From: Jaapia argillacea MUCL 33604
Taxonomy: Eukaryota; Basidiomycota; Agaricomycetes; Jaapiales; Jaapiaceae
Direction of reading: 5' to 3'
Length of the DNA stretch: 64,000 nt
Assembly (NCBI GenBank): GCA_000697665.1
Contig: KL197719.1
Location: 567,968-631,967 of the forward strand
Shown here: piece after piece, positions 1-11,712 of the stretch
Layout: every line of letters starts with the position of its first letter
How positions within the stretch are numbered: the first letter of the stretch is position 1
Position numbers and translations under genes: made by a program
The notes under the pieces: model-generated
The model's input: only the letters and a program-made list of their open reading frames with translations
Databases searched by the model: none
Told to the model about the DNA's origin: nothing

Positions 1-740
1 AAAGGTGACGCAACTAGAGGAACGACGTCACTGGCGAGAGCTGTCCGCGATATGGTCGTGTGCTATTTTACGGTCGCTTCCAACGATGACGAGGCTCCTT
101 GACGAACTCCAAAACGACCTGCTGTTCTCGATGATATCAGTCCGTCAGCTGCCGTCTGCCGTCTGCCGTTCCCCGACAATCCTGCGCAACGATGTCCACT
201 CGATCCCTGCTGACCACCTTCCGCGACGCAACCGCACAAGGTCAGCACTTTGTTCAATAGTTTTGGTCCTATCTTTCCCAGAAAACTGTTCGCCCACAGC
301 CACAGCATCAATTTGTCTAGGGCCCATGTGAACGTCAGCCACAAGAACAATGGTGGATGTATATGCTGATCATGGCCATATTGCTCGAGCTTTTCGTCCA
401 AAGCCACCCGCAAAGCCCTGTGGCAGCTTGTGGCCATCCTTGCGCTTTGGCTGGCATACCTTTAAAACTCTGCGCCTTTCTTCGTTCCTCTTCACCTCCT
501 GCCACTGCCACTTTGTTGTCCTCCCCAACTGTCATAAAGCTATTGTCTGTCAATTGTCGTCTGCTTGCGCTACCCTCCTCCTTCTTCCGTTACTAGCGAC
601 ACCCCCATTGCCTCCTAGCCATGCTTCGCAAAATGAAATCGAAAGTAGCCCTAAAAAAGTAACGTGCTTCTCACATCTGTAACTTCTCTTTGATTAAATT
701 TGTGCGAATTAGACCTCATGCCCCCTCCATCCCTCCCCCG
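1..740. other. Left edge, no assignable gene
   Basis: I cannot assign a gene here. There are overlapping open frames on both strands, but none matches a family I know. A short run of 7-base repeats (CTGCCGT-like) lies near 148-170. The stretch from about 440 to 740 is pyrimidine-rich and is probably the promoter and 5' leader of the gene starting at 741. Confidence 0.4.
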
Positions 741-1859
741 ATGCCCTTCTATACAACATCAGGTCCTAACTTGAACGATCCCTGGGCCACCGACAGTAAT
801 TCCACCTTGTGCGATCATGGAAAGGGTGACAAGCCTAAACACTCTTCGTCCGTCCTGCGAAAGAAAAGGCTTCGAAACTCCAAGTCGATGCCTTTCAAAG
901 CGTCGGATGAATCTCACAAGGTGGATCCCGCCAATCCTTATGCATACCCGCCCGACGATGTATTGGACATCTCAACCGACTCCGTCCGCTCGATGAAAGA
1001 AGCCGAGAGGAAAGCATTGGGCATCCCAGACCTCCTCCCACCCAACACCCTCTTTATCCATCGTCGACCAAGTCACGTATCAGAGCAGACAGTGGACACG
1101 GCGAATGACCCGGACAACTTGGGCAATTGGCCTGTGCCGCCAACTGTGCCTCCTGCTGTATCGCTTAGCCGCCGAGAGCGTGTTCACAAGACGGAGACTA
1201 CAAGACCGTTTTGTAGACCGTCTCGCGAGGCGTATCCAGAGCTTGTAGGTCAAGCCGCGGGGAATAGAGGAGAGTTCGACTGCTCCCCAGCAAGGCTTCC
1301 TGCGCAGCCGTTAGTGAGCAGCAATCTTGGTAGGAAGGGCAGTGCATCCTCGGCGCAACGCCCCAATACTCGCTCCAGGGATCCTCACGCTGAGCACGTT
1401 AGGCAGCGGAGTATCACGATTCAACCTTCGCTTGGATCACAATCCACGGGTAGCTCAGCTTCTTCACATCGCACACTCGTCCCGTCTAGGGATGTCCACC
1501 CCCAGACTCGAGAGCGAACTGTCACTGCGGCCCGCAAAGCTCCTACCCCCCAACCCGCGAGCGCAAACCGACAATCGATGCAAGCTCCAGTATACCTCCC
1601 ACCATCACAAGCCTATCTTTATACCTCAACCACTCAACCTTCCACGGCTTTCGTCCCTCCTGCCAATCAATACACACTCAATTCATCGTCCACTGCCACT
1701 TTGGTTCCATCACGCTCCACTGGGAATCCCAGTGGTGTAGGTGTACAGAGGCAGGCAAGTGTGAGTTCCTATCGATCTGCTGAGAGTGGGCAAACGGGGG
1801 CCCCGGGGTACGTTACGGGTGAGTATAAGATCAGGGAGGGTTTCAGGTTTGGTAGATAA
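741..1859 (+). CDS. Hypothetical disordered Ser/Pro-rich protein
   Basis: This is an uninterrupted frame of 372 codons that I do not recognise. The start chosen is the ATG at 741 (MPFYTTSGPN), the first ATG in the frame. The protein is rich in Ser, Pro, Arg and Thr and looks mostly disordered. It has a basic patch near residues 35-50 (VLRKKRLRNSKS) and a short ordered-looking stretch near 85-115 (DDVLDISTDSVRSMKEAERKALGIPDLLPP). The tail ends in EYKIREGFRFGR. No signal peptide or membrane segment is visible. Another ATG at 718 opens a short frame that overlaps this start. Its stop at 1859 converges on the TAPT1-like gene, leaving 228 bases between the two stops. It is a real gene by length and by lack of stops; its function is unknown. 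Confidence 0.6.
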   Translation: MPFYTTSGPNLNDPWATDSNSTLCDHGKGDKPKHSSSVLRKKRLRNSKSMPFKASDESHKVDPANPYAYPPDDVLDISTDSVRSMKEAERKALGIPDLLPPNTLFIHRRPSHVSEQTVDTANDPDNLGNWPVPPTVPPAVSLSRRERVHKTETTRPFCRPSREAYPELVGQAAGNRGEFDCSPARLPAQPLVSSNLGRKGSASSAQRPNTRSRDPHAEHVRQRSITIQPSLGSQSTGSSASSHRTLVPSRDVHPQTRERTVTAARKAPTPQPASANRQSMQAPVYLPPSQAYLYTSTTQPSTAFVPPANQYTLNSSSTATLVPSRSTGNPSGVGVQRQASVSSYRSAESGQTGAPGYVTGEYKIREGFRFGR

Positions 1860-2087
1860 AGGGCGCCCCGTTGGGTTCCTTGGGACTTGAATTATGTTTG
1901 TGGAATCTGGGTTGTTGTATTGATAGACGTCGTCCTCTATGTTGTATGCTGTATGCCTTATGAATATACGTCTTCCCCTCATTCCAGTTTTTCGTACCCA
2001 CTATTGAGCCAGCCAAAGATGAGCGCAGATAAATTAGGATTGATTCCACAAACGAACGAAAGTCCATGTCCCCTCCTCCCCCTAGCA

Positions 2088-4839
2088 CTACCAAATCCGT
2101 TTGACCATTGTAAACCTCGTAATATCCTCCAACTTCAACTTCTTCTTCTTCCCCACTTCGTCCTCCCCCTTCTTCGCTCCCTCATCGCCTTTTATTGAGG
2201 GCGGTGGTCGGTACTCGCCAATCTCGGCTGTGGGGGAAGCGTCGTCAAGGGGGTTGACGAGGTATTTCTTCAATTCGCGGTTGTATTTCTGTGCGACGGA
2301 CCCGTCAATCACTTGGTTAAGTGGGAGGTGACGGCGAATGTATGGCTACGCACCCTTTCCTCTTCCCCCTCCCCGATAGGATCCCGTCCCCAATCATTAA
2401 CCACATCCGCCTCTTCACGCATCCGAACTCCAGATTGTCGGCGTGAGGCGTAAGAGACGAGATTGACGCCCATGATGATCTTGATAACCACGAAACTAGG
2501 GTAGTGAGAACTTAAGATGATTGTGGTGGAGAAGAAGGAAAGAAAGGTGCACGTACCAAAGCCAGAAGAGCACCCCCAACGCACCCCACTTGACCCATCT
2601 AACCCATTCCACATCCCTCAACACATCCCATTCACTACCTCCAACACCCAAGCCTCCCGCCGCTGATGATGTGGAAGGCGACGAAGAGCCAGAACTGGAA
2701 CCGGAGGCGATATCGGACTGCATGGAGAATAACAACACGATGGATTGTGTGCCTATTATGATGGCTAGATTGGCGAGAGGGAGGGTTGGGAACCCGAGAC
2801 GGCGGGCTACGAGGGGGGATTGATCGACGTATGAATGCTAAAGGAGGAGCAACGTGACATGGGTGAAGAATAAAAGCAAAGAACAGATTGTGTGGTGAGT
2901 TTGGATTGACATTGCGAGACATGCGTAAAATGCACCTTTCGGCCCCTAACCCACCCACCCCTCAAATCACCACAAAGGACATCGGTATACCTCTCATAGA
3001 CGCTGGGTCTAATATGGTTGAACTTGGTTATGAAAGCGTGTTTGAGCCAGTCTACGAGGGTTTCTGAGAGTAAGACTGCTAGGACGGGCTATCAAGGCAA
3101 TGAAGGCCAGTATTTTGTGCGTGGGGTAGGAAGAAAATGAAGGGGTTAACATCGAGGGGAGAAGGAGTTGCGTAGGGCCTACATATGAAATTGTCCAAAT
3201 CACGCCACCCTTTAACCAACCCAACCCCCAATCATCTCCTAAACTAAAACCAAAACTGAGTCCCCATACTTTATGTATACTTAGACCCAAACTGGCCAGT
3301 CTCTATAGAAGATCAACCCCAGTCATTAATCCCAACGTCCAGAGACAAGTCACGGGGAAAGAAAGGATCTCACTTTGGGTAACAGGAAACTCTTTGGTAG
3401 AACCACTGACTCTCCGCTGATAGCGGACGTCCAATCAAAGGACGACCCACTGAGTTCGATGAGGTTCCTAAAGGCTACTATGAATAACATCAAGGAGAGT
3501 GTGAATCGTTCTACTATGTCTGTTCGTGTGGAACCATGTCAGGCGCGGTGGGTGAGGGGCGGAAGACTGAGACTGACCAGCACAAGTGATCTGAAATAGA
3601 TTATCCTTTTCGAATTTCTTGAACACGCTGCCTTTGATCTCTACGAATTGGTTAGAGACGAGGAGGGTTAAGAGGGCGTGGTCGTAGGCGTTAACGGCTA
3701 CGTTGAGGGATATTGTTTGGTATGTTAGAATCAAGGTGTGTGCGACTGCATGCGAGTACTAAGGTCAGGTCGGTGATACAAAGGTCAACGAGGAGGGACT
3801 AACCGACGTAGGCTACTGCCATGATGAAGAACCAGACGGGTTTGAATGCCCGTGATGCTGATTTGGACCGGGATTTGGAAGCGAGCGGGTCGAGAGTTGG
3901 ACGGGAGAAGAGACAATCGAGGATATCTTGTCCTATCGAGCAAAGCAGCCTATCCGCAATCTGCGAATGTCAATGAATATTGAATGAGAAACCCAGAGAA
4001 AAGACCGACCTCGAGTGCGTTGAAGATGACGTACAACTTGATGGTGTCCTGGCCCCTTATGGAGTGGTAGATCTTACTCGCGTCAGTCAATGGGACCAGG
4101 ATGACGAGTGAGACGACGAGAAGCAGCATTCGTAATATGTCAGCCTTTTGAGAGGGAGGGATGGAGCGACGAGATGTGAATAAGGATGCGAGGGAGTTTG
4201 ATATGAGGCGGTAAAATGCTAGGATGAAACGGATTGGTTGGATTGTGAAAGTGTAGAGGAAGGAGTCGAGGCAGAGAATGAAGCCAAACTGGATGATCTG
4301 GGGATGGTTCAGCAGGGCATAGGGCACGTGATAGGGAGACATACCTTTTCGACGGCGAGGGGAATGGAGAGAAAGTTGGAGACGCGATCCCATTTCATCT
4401 CCTGGTGCTCGTCAAAATCTGTCGCGAGGAGTTCCTCCCTGAGATAGTCCCACAAGGAGAATGGTGGAGGACCATTTGGGGGAGACTGGGACTGGGACGG
4501 AGACGGCGACAGTGACGATGGCTGCGCATCGGGCGGCGGTTCGGGGGGTGGAGAGCGGGATATCGGGGTTGGCGGCAGGGAAGCATAGGTGAAGCGGGGG
4601 GCTGGGTCACGTGGCGCGTGGTCGTCGTGCACCCAGTCTCCTTCGTCGTCTGTTCTTACAAACAAGTCTCCCTCGTCGTCCATTCTCACAAACAGGTCTG
4701 CCAACGACTGTCTGCCCTGTCCATCCAGCCTCGGTCTGGGAAGTGTGGCTGATTCCACGTGCTGGCGAGTCTTGGCCGATACCGTCGACGACGCAGAGAA
4801 GCGTCTGCCCAGTCTCCGTCGACTCGCTCCTGGCGCCAT
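2088..4839 (-). CDS. TAPT1: TAPT1/Emp65-family multi-pass membrane protein
   Basis: This belongs to the TAPT1 family (yeast Emp65/YER140W, human TAPT1), polytopic membrane proteins of the ER/early secretory pathway. Residues 1 to about 150 are Pro/Ser-rich and probably disordered, and contain a small repeat (LFVRMDDEGD, LFVRTDDEGD). The conserved core then starts with LWDYLREEL and DEHQEMKWDRVSNFLSIPL. It continues with membrane segments around FGFILCLDSFLYTF and ILRMLLLVVSLVILVPL. Family hallmarks follow: SKIYHSIRGQDTIKLYVIFNALE and, in a later exon near 3600-3720, FVEIKGSVFKKFEKDNLFQI. The C-terminus RFTMVKRIW fits the family tail. The start at 4839 (MAPGASRRR) lies 141 bases from the divergent GH63 gene. 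About six or more exons. The family is secure; the precise role is less so. Confidence 0.88.
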
Positions 4840-4886
4840 AGTGCAAGAGGAAATCAGGTTAGGGTCTCGCTTCAAACGTGTCGTAT

Positions 4887-4911
4887 CACGTGTTTGACAG
4901 ATAGACACGTG
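4887..4911. promoter_or_regulatory. Pair of CACGTG boxes in a divergent promoter
   Basis: Two CACGTG palindromes at 4887-4892 and 4906-4911 sit 19 bases apart in the 141-base gap between the TAPT1-like and GH63 starts. CACGTG is the core site of fungal bHLH factors (Cbf1, Pho4 and SREBP-type). The second reads GTCACGTG on the minus strand, the Cbf1 form. Use of these sites is inferred. Confidence 0.45.
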
Positions 4912-4980
4912 ACTGATGCTATCTCTACGTCATGCATAGATGCATTTCTATATTTGAAGCGGACGCGTCTTCTACAAAAA

Positions 4981-7900
4981 ATGAACCCTGAGCCGCCCTC
5001 TGCCCTTCCTGCCATCATGTCTAAAGCTCAGAAAACTCAGGCAAAGATATTCAGGGGCGAAAATACCTCCAGAGATAATGTCACTCCTTCAAGATCCTCT
5101 TCAGACCCTTCCCTCGCTTCCCTCACTATCGAAATCCCAAAACCACCCTCCATCAAGACCGGTCAGGTCCAGGCTGGCCCTCCCCCCCCAAAGTTGGGCA
5201 AGGGTCCTGTCGTAGACACTTCTCCCAAAGACTTGGGTGAACAGGATCAGAGGCCGTATAGGGAGAGAGTCGTCGAATTGCTTGGTGCCGATTACCACGG
5301 CGTTGAACGCCATCGTCTCGATCAAGATGAGAATAAGGAACGGCACTGGAAGAAATGGGGACCTTACCTTTCAGATCGCCAGTGGGTCAGTATATGCGAT
5401 TCGATGTCTCCTTCATCATACTCACTCTCGCACAGGCTACCGTTCGTGAGGACTACTCGTTCAATGGGGATGCCTGGAGTCACTTCCCCCACGAACATGC
5501 TCGCTCTCGCGCATATAGGTGGGGAGAAGATGGTATCGCCGGTATCTCCGACAACCACCAACGTCTATGCTTCTCTCTCGCCCTTTGGAATGGTCAAGAT
5601 GATATCCTCAAAGAACGACTCTTTGGAGTTACCGGTCACCAAGGGAATCACGGCGAAGACGTCAAGGAATTGTACTATTATCTCGACTCGACTCCCACCC
5701 ACTCTTACATGAAATTCTTGTACAAATACCCCCAGAAGGCGTACCCTTACGAAGAGCTCGTCAGGGAAAACATCCATAGAGATCGTGAGGTTAGCGAGTA
5801 CGAGATCCTCGACACCGATGTCTTTGATGAGGATCGCTATTGGGACGTTTTCGTCGAGGTTCGTACCCACTATATGCGCATATATTCGGCTCTAATTGTC
5901 GGATATTCAGTACGCCAAAGACGAAGACAGTCCTGAGAACGTCTACATTCGTATCACCACCTACAACCGTGGCCCCGACCCTGCAACCCTCCATATTATC
6001 CCCCAACTTTTCTTCCCCAATACCTGGTCCTGGCACAAAGACCCCCCACCCAAACCATCCATGTATGCCAGTGACGACAATACCATCACTGCTACCCACG
6101 AAACCCTAGGCAAATACCACCTCTACTGTCTCTCCTCCCCACCGCCAGTCGGACCTGCCAGCGGCGTCGAAGTCGATTTCGACGACGCGGTGGAACCAGA
6201 GTTGATGTTTACGGAGAATAACACAAACTTTGCGAGGTTGTATGGAGGCTTGAACGAGACACCCTACGTAAAGGACGCGTTCCATGACCACATCGTCCCT
6301 AATCACCGACCCAAAGAGGATGATTCAGATGGTCATTACTTCAAGATTCATAGTCACACGAGGTCGAGGAGTATGTCACAATCCGGTGGGTTAGCCACCC
6401 CCGACTCGTCTTCCGAGGAAGAACAAGGTCCTCGAACTCCCTTCCCCGCTGGACCTTCCTACATCAACCCCTCCCGCAAAGGAACGAAATCCGGCGCTCA
6501 CTACACGTTCGCTGATGTGCCTCCCAACGGCGGCTGTGCCGTCGTCCGTCTTAAACTCACGCCCCTGACACGCTCGCGCGACCCTTCCATTGAAGACGAA
6601 GGAGTCTTCGACGACGTGGTTGAAGAGAGAAGGGAAGAAGCAAATGAGTTTTATAATAGATTGGTACTTGGGCCGATTAGTGATGATTTGAGACAGGTTA
6701 TGAGGCAGGCATTCGGGGGTATGTTGTGGACTAAGCAGTATTATCGATTTGTGCAGAAGGAGTGGATCGAGGGAGATGCGGCGCAGCCCCCGCCGCCACC
6801 GGAGAGGAAGTTTGTTAGGAATAAAGTGAGTGTTATTTACGAGCTGTCTTTTCTAACGGTATTGATGTCCTTGTAGGATTGGAGGCATTTGTATATCAAC
6901 GATATCCTCTCCATGCCGGACAAGTATGTTCCCTCCCACCGTCCCTCATCCATCACGCTAACTTCTTTCACCAGGTGGGAATACCCATTCTTTGCAGCAT
7001 GGGACACGGCATTCCATTGCATACCCCTGGCAGTCGTCGATCCTGCGTTTGCGAAGAAACAATTGGATGTATTGACTAGAGAGTGGTATATGAAACCGGA
7101 TGGTCAAATCCCTGCTTATGAGTGGAATTTTGGGGATGTGAACCCTCCTGTGCATGCATGGTGAGTGCCAGGGATGGTCAAGTAAGAATTAAACGGCGGT
7201 ACTGATGGGGGATTGATGTTGATGCAGGGCTACTTTCCGGGTTTTCAAGATCGAACGCAAGTTGCACGGGAAGGAGGATTTACCGTTTTTGGAGAGGGTC
7301 TTCCAAAAGTTGCTGATCAACTTTACCTGGTTCGTTATCTATGCATCCCGCGTGATTTCATCTGACGTCCAGCACGTGGATGTAGGTGGGTCAACCGAAA
7401 AGACCAAGGCGGCAACAACGTTTTCGAAGGCGGGTTCCTTGGGTTGGACAATATTGGAGTGTTTAATAGGAGCGAGCCGTTGCCTACTGGGGGAACGTTA
7501 CGTCAGGCTGATGGGACTGCTTGGATGGCTTTCTATGCCCTGAATATGTAGGTGTCCGCCATCTGGGCAAGGCTGTAACCTGACATCTGCTTTGTGTAGG
7601 TTGAACATGGCACTCGAGTTGGCCAAGCACAATCCTGTCTATGAAGACATAGCTTCCAAGTTCTTCGAGGTAAATCTAGCTCTGTCTTATCTCTATGCTT
7701 CGAGGCTCACCCTCGCTGTCAATTAGCACTTTATCTTCATCGCCGACGCCATGACATACCGTATCGGCGACAATGAATCCTCTCTCTGGAACGAAGAAGA
7801 CGGGCTCTACTACGACGCCATCCAATTTGACGCCGACAACTCGATGCAACTCCCTGTTCGGAGTTTGGTTGGGTTGATTCCGCTCTATGCAACGCTGGTG

Positions 7901-9096
7901 TTGGAACCTAGTCAGATCAACAAGTTCCCTGGGTTTAAGAAGAGGATGGAGTGGTTTGTGGATAATAGGCCGGGAATGTCTGAGAGGAACATGGCTAATG
8001 CTAAAGGTGAGTTTTGGCATGAAGTTTGGAGGTCGGTTGCTGATGGTTTGTTGGCTTCTAGTGAAAGGCAAGGGAGAGCGAAGGCTGTTGGCATTGTGTA
8101 GTAAGGAACGATTGGTGAAGATTTTGGAGAAGATGTTGGATGAGGATGAGTTTTTCAGCGATCATGGTATTCGGTCGTGAGTTTCCTTTTCTGATCATGT
8201 TGGCTCGTGACGCTGATTTACCGTCTGGTAGGTTATCGAAGAAGCACAAAGACCACCCATGGGGCATTGACGTTCATGGCCAGCGGTATGAGGTCAACTA
8301 CTGGCCGGGGGATTCCAAATCTGGGATGTTTGGTGGAAACTCGAATTGGAGGGGCCCTATCTGTGAGTTCCCTTTTAGTTTTCGGAATCACGGGGCGGGG
8401 CTGATCACCTGACTGTGCAGGGCTTGCTGTCAACTTCCTATTGATCGAAAGCTTGCAACGATTCTACCAATATTACGGTGATGACCTTCAAGTCGAGTGT
8501 CCTACCGGTAGCGGCGATTTCATGAACCTCGCCAATGTCGCCGAGGAAATCCAACATCGCATTATTCACATCTTCGGTCGCGATATCGAAGGAAGGAGGG
8601 CCACTAACGGAGGTAACCCGAAGCTGGACACGGACCCGAACTTCCGTGATTATGTTTGGTTCTACGAGGTGTGTATTGGGTTTGTCGAAGATCTTTTGGG
8701 GGCTAAACGATCGTTGCTTTCAGTTCTTCCATGCTGATGATGGACGAGGCTTGGGTGCTTCGCACCAAACTGGATGGTCGGGTCTCGTCGCGTACCATAT
8801 CCTCCAGAGCGGTGCGAGTTGCCGTTTACCCAAGACTCCCAAGAGTGAGTGACCCCACCTCGCTCGCCATTGACTCCACATTAATCGCGTACAAATTCCA
8901 GCTCCTCGTGGTGTTGCTCATCACTATTTCGACGTGAGTTTCTTTCGCATGTTAATGCTTCCATGGGTACTAACAGGCCATCTTAAAGGAAATATTAACC
9001 GCTCGGTCAGAGCCAGATGACCCTCATTCGTTGTACAGCGCCCGTAGTGCGGCTGATCTCTCTACTCTCGGTGACATTTCTCCTGATGCCTTGTAA
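4981..9096 (+). CDS. GH63-type (MGH1-like) glucosidase
   Basis: This is a predicted glycoside hydrolase of the GH63/MGH1-like clan, with an (alpha/alpha)6-barrel expected. The gene has about a dozen exons. The N-terminal part carries the block typical of this family: [16 protein letters not shown], then [38 protein letters not shown] and [21 protein letters not shown]. Next come [17 protein letters not shown] and [24 protein letters not shown]. The barrel follows, with [44 protein letters not shown] and [21 protein letters not shown]. It ends in [18 protein letters not shown]. No signal peptide is visible, so it is probably intracellular. The start at 4981 is the first [11 protein letters not shown], 12 codons on, is an alternative. 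The substrate cannot be read from the sequence. Its closest-looking relatives include many bacterial proteins. Confidence 0.88.
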
Positions 9097-9698
9097 AAAC
9101 GGACAAATCCCAAATGTAGCCCTCATTCACGGTTGTTCCCTTGTTGTGCCTTGTAACTTGTAGAATTCCTTCCATCGTCGCATTCGTCCGTAGAGAACAT
9201 GTATAATATAACCCTGTACGTAGTGTCTTTCAGTGGAAGGCACCTTTTTCCCTCGATATCGGCGGTCAGCGGCTCCGTCCTTGTTACAGTCGTTTGCTCG
9301 TGGCAACCGTGGATGTTGAGAAACGAGGCCCCACTCCACCGATGGCACCGAAGTTTTCGCATATTCTTGCCCGACGAACCAAAGGCAGCTCCCGGCCCGC
9401 GAGCGGGCCGTTGCTGTTGAGGGGGATGTGTTGGTTTCGAAGTTGCGTAGAACCAAATCTATCAAGAAGAAACGACAGTTACTACCCTAATGACCGTTCA
9501 AAGCAAGCATAGGCACGCTGTCATATCCTTAATTGTGGAAAAACCTCGTGTGTACTGAACTCCTGCTTCTCCCTAGCGGCCCGCCTCTGGGAAATATCAC
9601 CGCATCTCGATGAATTCGAGAGTATATAAACTGGAGAGCTGAGGCCATGTCTTATTCTCCAGGCTCTTGCATATCCTGTCTACCTGCCTGTGTCTACC
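9097..9698. other. GH63 3' flank and polygalacturonase promoter
   Basis: About 600 bases with no coding frame of note. It holds a perfect GC-rich inverted repeat with 8-base arms (9393-9400 and 9403-9410) and a two-base loop. The promoter proper of the downstream polygalacturonase has a TATA box. Confidence 0.5.
9623..9630 (+). promoter_or_regulatory. TATA box of the polygalacturonase gene
   Basis: TATATAAA lies about 70 bases upstream of the ATG at 9699, with a short pyrimidine-rich leader between them. Its position and sequence fit a strongly inducible secreted-enzyme gene. Confidence 0.6.
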
Positions 9699-11712
9699 AT
9701 GCTCTCTCTCGCCGTGCTTTCTGCGTTCATTGGTGTCGCTCTCGCCGCGCCCGCTTCGAGGTCATGTGTCGGCACGATCTCATCTTTGAGTGACATCGCC
9801 AACGCCACCCAGTGCACGACAGTGGACATTGAAAGCTTCACTGTCCCTGCTGGCGAAGGGTTCACCCTTTCCCTTCTCAACGGTACCACTGTGAACCTCA
9901 GTGAGCATGAGATTTCTCTCCGTCCGTCTGGAGCTGTCCTGACCTGTTTACGGCAGAGGGCGACGTTGCGTTCGGGAACCTGAGTTGGGCTGGACCACTC
10001 TTTACTATTAGGTCCTTGACAAGCGTTCTTATACTCTCATTTTGACTTACTGATCTGCGTTCTTTTATATTAGTGGCTATGATATTACTTGTGGGTTGCA
10101 CAATCAAACGTCCACGAGATTCGGTTGACTTATATATTTTTCACGCTACAGTCAACGGCAATGGCTACAAATTTGACGGCGGAGGACCATTCTACTGGGT
10201 ACGTCCCGAAAGTATGCTTCAATGGCGAGCTTGAGACGTCTAACACTCTGACTTTCAGGATGGTCTGGGCTCGAATGGAGGCACCATAAAACCCCGCCCC
10301 ATGCTCAAGTACGTCTCTCGACTTGTTTCTTTTTTCCGAAGAAACCCATCAAATTGCCTCCCAGAATCAAGATCTCGGGTACCCTTTCGGTGAGTCACCC
10401 GTCGGAATGGACTCACATGAATTCACCCCCTTCTCCTTACCCAGAACCTCGACATCGTAAACTCTCCCTGCCAAGTCTTTTCGGTGACAAACCCCGGCCC
10501 GCTCGTTATAGATGCTGTCAACATTGACAATTGTGAGTTCATCAGTCGTCCGTTCAGCCAGCCATACTGAGTGACATCTTTGATAGCGCAAGGTGATTAC
10601 CCTAATGCCAACAGCAGCGGTCTGCCTGCCGGTGAGACAGTCACGATGAATACAATATTCTACATCCCTTTTTTAACCAAGCTTTCATCTCAGGCCACAA
10701 TACGGACGGTTTCGACGTTAGCACAACCGACTTGACGATCCAGAATTCGTTAGTATATATCTCGCCTTCAACTCGCTCGTTTCGGGGAGCTTACCTTTAC
10801 TTGGGGTATCCAGGGTGGTCAAGAACCAGGTTTGTGACGAAATTAGCTGACGTTGTTCGTGAGGTTCACAATCTTGCGAAGGACGATTGTATCGCCATCA
10901 ATAGGGGAAGCAATATCAACTTCTTGAACAACTACTGCTCGGGTGGTCATGGCATCTCCATTGTACGCCTCTTTAAGAATCCGCTTTCGATCAAAACACT
11001 AATTACGGACTCAATCAAGGGTTCCATTGTGTCAGATGTCGTCGTCACAGATATCGTTGTCGCCGGAAACACTATTGTCAACGAGTGCGAATCGTCCACC
11101 AAACGTGATCCCCCATCCGATGCTGATCGCTGTTGCTTGTTACAGAGATCAGGCGATTCGCATCAAGACCGACGCCACGGCCACAAATAGCACTGTGTCC
11201 AACATTACATACTCCGTGAGCCGTTTTCGATGGGTCGAAGCCATCATCTCATCACGTCTCTATTCAAGGGGAACCATGCTACAGGATTGAGGAAGTTTGG
11301 TATACTGATTGATCAGGTGAGTTCACTTCAGAGCTGTTCGTAGTAGGCGTCTTCGGGGCTGATGCGTGTCACAGAGCTACCCCGCCACACTCGGCACTCC
11401 TGGCAACGGCGTCATCATCTCCGTACGTACTGTTGATGCGTCCCTCACTCACCTTATCTGACAATCCCCTCAAACAGGGCGTGAACTTTGTCGGGCCGGA
11501 GAGTACATTCTCGGTCAACACAACGGCCAAGCGCGCCGCCGTCAACTGTGGTGCTGGCTCGTGTACCGGTGAGAGAACTTCAATGCATCTGCTACATCCA
11601 CCTGCTCATGCTCTAAACTCCAGGCACTTGGGATTGGTCACAATTAACGATCACTGGAGGAGTTGCGGGACCCGAGAATAACTTTACCGGCATAACAGGC
11701 TTCACCTTCTAA
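9699..11712 (+). CDS. Secreted GH28 endo-polygalacturonase
   Basis: This enzyme hydrolyses alpha-1,4-galacturonan (pectin) outside the cell by the inverting GH28 mechanism. The protein starts with a signal peptide (MLSLAVLSAFIGVALAAP). It then shows the right-handed beta-helix pattern across roughly ten short exons. All four GH28 catalytic motifs are visible: NTDGFDVS, QDDCIAIN, GGHGISIG and RIKT. The first three supply the Asp residues and His, and RIKT the substrate-binding Arg/Lys. In the mature frame RIKT is preceded by an intron (near 11094-11142), giving NEDQAIRIKT. Paired cysteines near the C-terminus (NCGAGSCTGTWDW) are typical. The final residues are ITGFTF. The length of about 360 aa fits the family, with no carbohydrate-binding module. 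It is convergent with CDC24 downstream. Confidence 0.93.

Noticed and set aside
63-437. Minus-strand frame at the left edge
   Set aside because: It lacks a convincing ATG and resembles no family; composition alone does not support a gene.
4759-4980. N-terminal extension of the GH63 frame
   Set aside because: It has no ATG start and would run through the divergent promoter into the TAPT1-like first exon; the ATG at 4981 is better.
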